This document shows positions 1 to 5,001 of a stretch of DNA of 8,205 nucleotides, piece by piece; position 1 is the stretch's first letter; each line of letters opens with the position of its first letter. The DNA comes from Deltaproteobacteria bacterium (GTDB lineage Bacteria > Myxococcota_A > UBA9160 > PR03): contig JAGSPS010000128.1 in the NCBI GenBank assembly GCA_018262315.1, forward strand, positions 1 to 8,205, given 5' to 3'. The notes under the pieces were generated by a model that made no database searches, was not told the DNA's origin, and saw nothing but the letters and a program-made list of their open reading frames with translations. The position numbers and the translations under genes are program-made.

Positions 1-1
1 T

Positions 2-703
2 CTCGTCACCGCCCTGCTCTTCTTCGACCATCTGCGCATCTACAACCAGATCCTCTTCCTGTTCGCCTCCTCGACGATGGGCGGCTTCGAGAGCGACACC
101 GTTCCCGCCTACGTGAACCTGCGCGACCAGGTCTTCCTGCCGGTGATGGAGACGCTGGCTCTCACGCTCGTCGGCCTGATCCCGCTGATCACGATGCGCG
201 TCTTCGCCGAAGAGCGCGCACACGGCACCGACGAGCTGCTCGCCACCACGCTGCTCACGCCGAACCAGATCGTCGCGGGCAAGTCGATCGCCGCCTACGC
301 CTTCGTCGCCCTCGCACTCGCGCTCTCGTTCGTGTACCCGGCGACCTCGATCGTGCGCGCCGGACTCGGGCTACCGCACCTGCTCGCGGTGTACCTGGGA
401 CTCTTCGGACTCGGCATCGCGCTCACCTCGGTGGGTCTGGTCTGTTCGGCGTTCACCAGCAGCCAGCTGGTCGCGGCGATCTCGGCCTATGCCGTTGCGT
501 TCGTGCTCTACGACTTCCGCTGGATGGCGCAGTTCCTGCCGGACGCCGCGGCCCGGGCGATCGACCCGCTCTCGATGCACCTGCGCTTCGGCGCCTTCGC
601 GGAGGGACTCGTGCGCGGAGCGGACGTCGCCTACTTCGCGGGCTACGTGCTAGTGGCGTTCGCGCTGTGTCGCCTGGCTCACGACCAGGCGCGGGTGCGC
701 TAG
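2..703 (+). CDS. ABC-2 type transporter permease (GldF-like), 5' end missing
   Basis: The reading frame is open from the left edge, so the start codon lies outside; 233 residues are visible. It is an integral inner-membrane permease with about six hydrophobic segments: around the left edge, near the ALTLVGLIPLITM stretch, then AAYAFVALALALSFVY, a LAVYLGLFGLGIALTSVGLV segment, LVAAISAYAVAFVLY, and AYFAGYVLVAFALC. Between the second and third is the stretch EERAHGTDELLATTLLTPNQ followed by IVAGK, the cytoplasmic 'E-x-G-T-x-E-L-L ... GK' pattern typical of ABC-2 permeases that contacts the ATPase. The tail SMHLRFGAFAEGLVRGADVAYF matches the GldF style. Family members are about 240-250 aa, so only a few N-terminal residues are missing. 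The next gene starts 2 bases after its stop. Known in gliding Bacteroidetes as GldF; elsewhere the substrate is unknown. An ATPase gene is expected immediately upstream. Confidence 0.88.
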   Translation, partial: LVTALLFFDHLRIYNQILFLFASSTMGGFESDTVPAYVNLRDQVFLPVMETLALTLVGLIPLITMRVFAEERAHGTDELLATTLLTPNQIVAGKSIAAYAFVALALALSFVYPATSIVRAGLGLPHLLAVYLGLFGLGIALTSVGLVCSAFTSSQLVAAISAYAVAFVLYDFRWMAQFLPDAAARAIDPLSMHLRFGAFAEGLVRGADVAYFAGYVLVAFALCRLAHDQARVR

Positions 704-705
704 CG

Positions 706-2229
706 ATGCGCGAACTCGCCTGGCTCGGCCTCGTCGCGCTGCTCGCGAGCGCGGGTTCGTACTACAGCTCGTCGCGCTTCGGCTTCTTCGGCTGGGCCAA
801 CCTGGTCGCCGGCACGGCGGCGCTCGCGGCGGCCCTCGTGCTGTGGCTGCGGCGCGCGCGCGAACTCGCTTCGCCGGCGGCGCGGCGATTGCTGCTGCCG
901 CGCGTCGTCGGCGTGGTCGCGGCGCTGGCGCTCGCCTACGGCCTCGAAGTCGGCGCCGACCGCGCGAACCTGGTCTGGGACGTCACCGCCGACGACCGCT
1001 ACACGCTCGCGCCGGCCACGCGCGAAGCGCTCGCCCGGCTGCCGGGCGCCGTCACCGCGACGCTCTACGTCGATCCCGACGACAACCGCGCGCGCAGCAC
1101 GCGACTGCTGCTCGAGACGCTGGCCGCCGCCGGAGCGGGACGCGTCACGACGCGCGAGCGCTCGCTCGAGGACTCGCCCGAGGACGTCGATCGCTACCAG
1201 ATCGACTCGTCCAACACCGTGGTGCTCGCGCTGGGCGAGCGCACCGAGACGGTGGCGCGGCCCACCGAAGGGGCGCTCTTCGAAGGCTTGCGGCGCCTCG
1301 CCGCGGACCACGGGCAGGTGGTCTACGTCGCGCGCGGGGAAGGCGAAGGCGACCTGCAACGCGGCGGCGACGCGGGCTTCACGGGTCTCGCCGAAGCGCT
1401 GAAGACGGAAGGCTTCGCAGTACGCGAAATGGTGACGGCCGCGCTGTCCGAGGTGCCCGCGGACGCTGCGCTGGTGCTGCTCGTCGCGCCGCAGCGGCCG
1501 CTGCGCGCCGAGGCGATCGCGGCGCTCGAGGCGTGGCTCGGGCGCGGCGGGCGCCTCGTCGCGCTGCTCGAGCCCGGCGCCGACACGGGGGTCGAATCGC
1601 TGCTGGCTCGCTTCGGCTTCGGCTTGCCCGACGCCGTGATCGTCGATCCCGCGTCGGGCCCCGTCGAAGGCGACGCGCCGGGCGTGAACCCGATCGTCTT
1701 CCAGTACGCGACGCATCCGGCGACACACGGTCTCGACGCGACGCGCATGGTCTTCTTCCGCCGCACGCGGCCGGTGCTCGCCGAGCGCAAGCCGCAGCCC
1801 GACGACGAGCTGCGCGCCGTCGCCTTCGCGAGTCGCCGCTCCTGGCTCGCGCCGAACGCCGCCGCCGTGCAGCGCGGCGCCGCACCCGAGCAGCCGGCGG
1901 AGCGAAGCGAGGACTACTGGCCGGTGCTGACCGTCGGCGCCTATCCGCGTCCCGGCGGCGAGACTCGGATCGCCGTGTTCGGCGATGCCGACTTCGCGAG
2001 CAACCGCTACCTGCGCGCGCTCTACAACCTCGACCTGCTGATGAACACGATCCACTGGGCGGCGCAGCGCGAGGCGGAGATCACGCTGCGCCCGAAGTCG
2101 CTCACGCCCGATCAGTACCCGCTCACGCCCCAGCAGTCGCTCGAGATGCTCTACGGCGTCGGGCTGCTGATCCCCGAACTGTGCGTGGCGGCGGCCGCGT
2201 GGACGTGGGTGCGGAGGCGGAGCGCGTAG
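706..2229 (+). CDS. GldG-like ABC transporter auxiliary protein (ABC_transp_aux family)
   Basis: A 507-aa membrane-anchored extracytoplasmic protein, the usual partner of the preceding permease. Hydrophobic segments lie at about residues 4-18, 27-48 and 63-82. The periplasmic domain then opens with DVTADDRYTLAPATREAL, the family's 'D-x-T-x-x-x-x-Y-T-L' signature. A VYVARGEGEGD segment near residues 205-214, LVLLVAPQRPL near 256 and GRGGRLVALLEPGAD near 280-294 match the GldG pattern of a Rossmann-like GATase-type fold. A last membrane helix (about 483-503) ends in WVRRRSA. The start at ATG 706 gives the membrane helix at the very N terminus and a 2-base gap after the permease stop. A GTG at 667 would add 13 residues and overlap the permease by 37 bases; I consider it less likely. 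There is no clear Shine-Dalgarno, consistent with translational coupling. In Flavobacterium GldG serves gliding; outside that group the role is unknown, so no gene symbol is given. Confidence 0.87.
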   Translation: MRELAWLGLVALLASAGSYYSSSRFGFFGWANLVAGTAALAAALVLWLRRARELASPAARRLLLPRVVGVVAALALAYGLEVGADRANLVWDVTADDRYTLAPATREALARLPGAVTATLYVDPDDNRARSTRLLLETLAAAGAGRVTTRERSLEDSPEDVDRYQIDSSNTVVLALGERTETVARPTEGALFEGLRRLAADHGQVVYVARGEGEGDLQRGGDAGFTGLAEALKTEGFAVREMVTAALSEVPADAALVLLVAPQRPLRAEAIAALEAWLGRGGRLVALLEPGADTGVESLLARFGFGLPDAVIVDPASGPVEGDAPGVNPIVFQYATHPATHGLDATRMVFFRRTRPVLAERKPQPDDELRAVAFASRRSWLAPNAAAVQRGAAPEQPAERSEDYWPVLTVGAYPRPGGETRIAVFGDADFASNRYLRALYNLDLLMNTIHWAAQREAEITLRPKSLTPDQYPLTPQQSLEMLYGVGLLIPELCVAAAAWTWVRRRSA

Positions 2230-2239
2230 CCGCGGCTAC
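2226..2239. repeat. Perfect 14-bp palindrome spanning two convergent stop codons
   Basis: GTAGCCGCGGCTAC reads the same on both strands. It contains the TAG stop of the GldG-like gene (2227-2229, + strand) and the TAG stop of exbD (2236-2238, - strand). As RNA it could form only a 5-bp stem with a 4-nt loop and no U tract follows on either side, so it is a poor intrinsic terminator by itself. No other terminator candidate is visible between these two convergent genes, which are 6 bases apart. Confidence 0.4.
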
Positions 2240-2670
2240 TTCTCGCCCGGCCCCGGCGGCTTGGTCGCGAGCGCGATGCCCGTCGCGCCGGCCTCCTGGG
2301 CCATGTCGAGGATCGACACCGCGCGGCCGAGCACCACGGCGCGATCGCCGCGCAGCACGACGACCTTGTCCTTCGCTTTGTCGAGCGCCGCCTTCAGCGC
2401 CGGCGCGATCGCGTCGCCGGCCACCACCGCGCCGTCGATCGCGACCTCGTCCTCCGCGGTGAGCGTGACGGTGACGCCGGCTGGCGTCTGGCTGGCGACG
2501 GCCGAACTCGGCAGATCGACGTTCTTGCCCTGACTCGAGATCACCGACGTCGTGACCATGAAGATGATCAGCAGCACGAGGAAGATGTCCGTCAGCGGCG
2601 TGATGTTGATCTCGGCGACGATGTCGTCGCCGGTCGCCTCGTCGGTGCTAGGCAGGGAGTGGATGGCCAT
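2236..2670 (-). CDS. exbD: ExbD/TolR family biopolymer transport protein
   Basis: A 144-aa single-pass inner-membrane protein, full length for the family. After a short cytoplasmic N terminus comes INITPLTDIFLVLLIIFMVT (residues 21-40). Asp28 sits in the position of the protonatable aspartate essential for proton use in ExbD and TolR. The periplasmic domain (about 48-144) shows the usual alternation of strands and helices, including DKVVVLRGDRAVVLGRAVSI, a conserved 'V-x-x-x-x-D-x-x-x-x-Y/G' region. The ATG is preceded by AGGAG with 7 bases spacing. Its start overlaps the end of exbB by 23 bases, so the two are translationally linked. With ExbB it forms a proton-driven motor that energises a TonB- or TolA-type protein; the TonB-like gene lies on the other side of the shared promoter region. 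ExbD versus TolR cannot be decided from sequence alone. Confidence 0.93.
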   Translation of the reverse strand: MAIHSLPSTDEATGDDIVAEINITPLTDIFLVLLIIFMVTTSVISSQGKNVDLPSSAVASQTPAGVTVTLTAEDEVAIDGAVVAGDAIAPALKAALDKAKDKVVVLRGDRAVVLGRAVSILDMAQEAGATGIALATKPPGPGEK

Positions 2671-3334
2671 GGCCGGTCTCCTGTACGCGCGTCGGAGCGG
2701 GCGGCTGCGCGGACGATTCGACGTAGAGGAGAGCCTGCACCAGGCGCTCGCAGGCGCGCGCGAATCCGTTGTTGATCAGGCCGATCTTCACGTTCAGGTA
2801 GTTGTAGAACGCGAGCGCGACGATCGCGACGCCGAGACCGACGGCCGTGGCGATCAGCGCTTCGGAGATGCCCGACGCCACCACTTCGAAGCCGCCCGAT
2901 CCTTCGACGGCGATATGGTGGAACGCCTTCATGATGCCGACCACGGTGCCGAACAGACCGATGAACGGCGCCAGCGAACCGATCGTGCCGATCACCCAGA
3001 GTCCGCGGCGCAGTTCGGAGGCGCTTTCGTGGCGCGACGTCGCGAGGATCCGCTCGAGGTCTTCGAGCGCGATGTTCTTCCACGCCAGACCCTCCCGGAA
3101 GACCTGCGCGACCGGCGTCTTCGCGGTCTGGCAGAGCGCGTTGGCGGTGGCGAGATCGCGCTTGCCGAGCGCCTCCACCACGCTGCGCGTCAGCTCGCGC
3201 GTGCCCCTCTCGATGCCGCGGTAGCGCAGGATGCGCTCGATCATCACCGCCAGTACGAGAACCGAGCAGAGCGCGAGCGGGACGGTGGTGAGCCAACCCT
3301 GCTGCAGCATGCGTGCGATCGTGGCGACATCCAC
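2648..3334 (-). CDS. exbB: ExbB/TolQ/MotA family proton channel protein
   Basis: A 228-aa three-helix inner-membrane protein. Helix 1 is at about 14-34 (LTTVPLALCSVLVLAVMIER), helix 2 about 112-134 with APFIGLFGTVVGIM, helix 3 about 156-177 with ISEALIATAVGLGVAIVALA. Thr130 and Thr163 fall where E. coli ExbB has its pore threonines (T148 and T181). The frame is open back to a GTG at 3415, but the GTG at 3334 is preferred. It has GGAGGA 7 bases upstream, gives a family-typical length with a short N terminus, and a promoter on this strand predicts transcription starting near 3414, which would exclude the longer form. It is the first gene of the exbB-exbD operon and is divergent from the TonB-like gene. 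It acts as the stator channel coupling proton flow to force on TonB. Confidence 0.93.
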   Translation of the reverse strand: MDVATIARMLQQGWLTTVPLALCSVLVLAVMIERILRYRGIERGTRELTRSVVEALGKRDLATANALCQTAKTPVAQVFREGLAWKNIALEDLERILATSRHESASELRRGLWVIGTIGSLAPFIGLFGTVVGIMKAFHHIAVEGSGGFEVVASGISEALIATAVGLGVAIVALAFYNYLNVKIGLINNGFARACERLVQALLYVESSAQPPAPTRVQETGHGHPLPA

Positions 3335-3341
3335 GGAAGCT

Positions 3342-3347
3342 TCCTCC
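3342..3347 (-). promoter_or_regulatory. Shine-Dalgarno site that fixes the exbB start
   Basis: GGAGGA on the - strand, 7 bases before the GTG at 3334. It is the best ribosome binding site in the window and the main reason to choose the GTG over the upstream in-frame GTG at 3415 or the ATG at 3310. Confidence 0.8.
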
Positions 3348-3420
3348 GACAGGGCGCGAACCCTGTTCAAGCGATCCCCGAGCAACGCTGACGAACCGTA
3401 CCGCGGCCGGCACACGGCTC

Positions 3421-3450
3421 ATCCTATCCAATGAAGTGGCCCCGATTCAA
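3421..3450 (-). promoter_or_regulatory. Probable sigma70-type promoter for exbBD
   Basis: On the - strand, TTGAAT (3450-3445) is followed after 18 bases by TAGGAT (3426-3421); each matches the consensus in 4 of 6 positions. This falls in a locally AT-richer patch of an otherwise very GC-rich window. The predicted start near 3414 leaves an 80-nt leader before exbB. It lies back to back with the rightward promoter, the two -35 boxes being 17 bases apart. Confidence 0.45.
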
Positions 3451-3467
3451 ACAACGTGACGCGCGCG

Positions 3468-3497
3468 TTGACACCTTCGGGCCGCAGCGTCTACGAT
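3468..3497 (+). promoter_or_regulatory. Probable sigma70-type promoter for the TonB-repeat protein operon
   Basis: A perfect -35 box TTGACA (3468-3473), an 18-base spacer, then TACGAT (3492-3497, 4 of 6 matches to TATAAT). Transcription would start near 3504 and run through a leader of about 260 nt into the TonB-like gene. No other rightward promoter as good is visible closer to 3763, although GC-rich genomes often use weaker promoters, so a second one cannot be excluded. Confidence 0.55.
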
Positions 3498-3503
3498 GTT
3501 TTC

Positions 3504-3762
3504 GAGTGGAGAATTGTGAAGTGATGCCGCGACCTTCCGCCGATTCGACGCGCTGCTGCACCAACTCGATTGAGGCAGCGGAGCGGAAGCTTCGGCGCAG
3601 GCCGGATCGACAAGCGTGAGACGCCACTCGGCGGTCGCGCGCGTGCAGGCGCTGCACACGCCGCCGCAAGAAGAGAGCAAGTTGCGCGGTTGCTGCAACC
3701 CGGAGCGGCTCGCGGCGTCGATGAGGGCGGGTAATGTCTGAGGCGATCGTTGCACGGTCGGG
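3504..3762 (+). promoter_or_regulatory. Long structured 5' leader of the TonB-like gene
   Basis: About 260 bases without a convincing gene. It holds two inverted repeats. The first, 3630-3665, has an outer pairing 3630-3635/3660-3665 (one G-U) and an inner GTGCAG (3643-3648) / CTGCAC (3652-3657) with a 3-base loop. The second is GGTTGCTGCAACC at 3688-3700, preceded by another GTTGC at 3681. They could be RNA hairpins or DNA operators. No known riboswitch class is recognised. A 32-codon frame (3521-3619, GTG start, GGAG 9 bases upstream) lies early in the leader but has no recognisable features. A 14-codon frame ends the leader (listed separately). Confidence 0.35.
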
Positions 3763-3778
3763 ATGGGTGGAGCGATGA
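3734..3778 (+). CDS. Possible 14-codon leader peptide ORF overlapping the TonB-gene start
   Basis: ATG at 3734 encodes MSEAIVARSGWVER and then TGA. GAGGG lies 6 bases upstream (3723-3727), a better site than any in front of the TonB-like gene itself. Its stop codon overlaps the ATG at 3775 as ATGA, the classic arrangement for translational coupling. There is no run of regulatory codons that would suggest amino-acid attenuation. It is too short to judge by codon use and could be chance; if real, it argues for the ATG at 3775 as the TonB start. Confidence 0.25.
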   Translation: MSEAIVARSGWVER

Positions 3779-5001
3779 GTTCGCCGGCGCTCGCGATCCG
3801 GCGGCGCATCAACCGCCCCTCTCCGCTCCGCGACTTGCGCATCGGAGACGCCGCGCGCTCGGGCCGTGCGGCGCGCCTGGCCTTCCCCGGCATCGCCTTT
3901 CCGGAGCCCGCGAACCGCTGGCGCCGCGCCTTCGCAAGCGCTCTCGCGATCACCGTGCATGTCTCCGTGATTGCTGTGCTCTTCGCGCTCGCCTGGCTCG
4001 CGCCCACGCCCGAAAAAGACGAGCCGATTCCGATCCAGCTGATCCAGGTGCGACCGCCGCCGCCGCCGCCGAAGGTCGCCGAGGTCGAGCCGCCGCCGGC
4101 TCCCAAGGCCGCGCCCGCTCCGGTGCCGCGACCGACTCCTGCGCCCAAGCCCGCACCCGCGCCGGCCCCGAAAGCGCTCGCCGAGCGCCGCAGCGTGAAC
4201 TTCGCGCCGTCCGCGCAAACCGTGACGCCGCAGATCGTGAACCCGAGCGTGATCGCGAAGGCGGCGCCCGCCGTCGACGCCCGGAGTCTGCAATCGTCGG
4301 CGCCGCGCGAGATCCAGAGTTCCGCGGTCGCGATCCAGGCGGTGCAGGCCGTGACCAACGTGGCCGCGCCGACGCCGACGCAGGTGGACATCGGCAACGC
4401 GGGAGCGCCTGCGCTGCGCGGACCGGTGCAGGCCGCGGGCGTGGCCGGTCCCTCCGTCGGGCCGAAGGCGATCGCATCGCCGAGCGCGGGCGAGAGCGTC
4501 GGCACCGGGCGCGTCGTGGTGAGCGGCGACGGCTCGTCGGTGCGCGAGGGCGTCGTGACGGGCCGCGACGTGCTCGGATCACCCGACGGCGCGCGCGTCG
4601 CAAGCGCGAACACCCGCGTCGGCACGGGCAACCTGCGCGGCAGCGGCGACGGCACGACGCTCGGCGGTGACACCTCCGACTGCGATGCGCGCCCCGAAGT
4701 GCGGGCCTACATGGCGCAGATCCGCGAGCGCACGCTCTCGCGCTGGGCGCCGCCGCCCGACGCGCCGATGGGTCAGACGCAGGCCACGCTGAGCTGGCAG
4801 CTCGACGTCGGCGGTTCCGCCAGCAGCGTCCAACTGATCTCCGCGCGCGACAAGAAGGTGGGCGCGACGGTGGTGGACGCGCTGCGTTCCGCATCGCCGT
4901 TCCCGCCGATGAACGATCGCGTGCGATGCCTCGCGGAACGCCGCGTGAAGGGCACCTTCTCGCTCCAGGTCACGGCTTCGAGCAGCAGCGTTGCGAACTA
5001 G
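3763..5001 (+). CDS. tonB: TonB-like energy transducer (TonB/TolA C-terminal domain)
   Basis: A 412-aa type II membrane protein that should carry force from ExbB-ExbD across the periplasm. Layout: an unusually long, arginine-rich cytoplasmic tail (1-55), one membrane helix (57-80), and a proline-rich spacer beginning VRPPPPPPKV at about 96 with PAPKP-type repeats to about 138. A long low-complexity, Gly/Ala/Val-rich linker runs to about 300. The C-terminal domain (about 307-405) contains SRWAPPPDAP, SWQLDVGGSASSVQL and RVKGTFSLQV, matching the beta-alpha-beta pattern of TonB/TolA ends. The membrane helix keeps the conserved His (His66), but the Ser four residues before it in TonB is Ala62. 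Cys307 and Cys389 could form a disulfide. Only ATG 3763 or ATG 3775 can start it, since an in-frame TGA lies at 3739; GGAG at 3769-3772 and an upstream mini-ORF favour 3775 slightly. It is divergent from exbBD and overlaps the next gene by 11 bases. Confidence 0.85.
   Translation: MGGAMSSPALAIRRRINRPSPLRDLRIGDAARSGRAARLAFPGIAFPEPANRWRRAFASALAITVHVSVIAVLFALAWLAPTPEKDEPIPIQLIQVRPPPPPPKVAEVEPPPAPKAAPAPVPRPTPAPKPAPAPAPKALAERRSVNFAPSAQTVTPQIVNPSVIAKAAPAVDARSLQSSAPREIQSSAVAIQAVQAVTNVAAPTPTQVDIGNAGAPALRGPVQAAGVAGPSVGPKAIASPSAGESVGTGRVVVSGDGSSVREGVVTGRDVLGSPDGARVASANTRVGTGNLRGSGDGTTLGGDTSDCDARPEVRAYMAQIRERTLSRWAPPPDAPMGQTQATLSWQLDVGGSASSVQLISARDKKVGATVVDALRSASPFPPMNDRVRCLAERRVKGTFSLQVTASSSSVAN

Noticed and set aside
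700..2055. Open frame of 451 codons on the - strand opposite the GldG-like gene
   Set aside because: Arg/Gln/Glu-rich translation of antisense GC-rich codons, no family resemblance; the + strand frame matches a known family with membrane helices.
2552..3391. Open frame of 279 codons on the + strand opposite exbBD
   Set aside because: Highly charged translation (Asp/Arg/Glu) of the complement of two clearly recognised membrane proteins; shadow frame.
3335..3415. Longer ExbB starting at the GTG at 3415
   Set aside because: No Shine-Dalgarno at that GTG, an atypical N-terminal extension, and it lies at the predicted transcription start; the GTG at 3334 has GGAGGA at ideal spacing.
3504..3762. 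tRNA or known riboswitch in the leader
   Set aside because: No cloverleaf arms, T-loop or recognised aptamer core could be found by eye; only isolated inverted repeats.
3447..4673. Open frame of 408 codons on the - strand opposite the TonB-like gene
   Set aside because: It runs antisense to the proline-rich coding region and through the promoter region; low-complexity Ala/Arg/Ser composition, no domain, no fitting start site.
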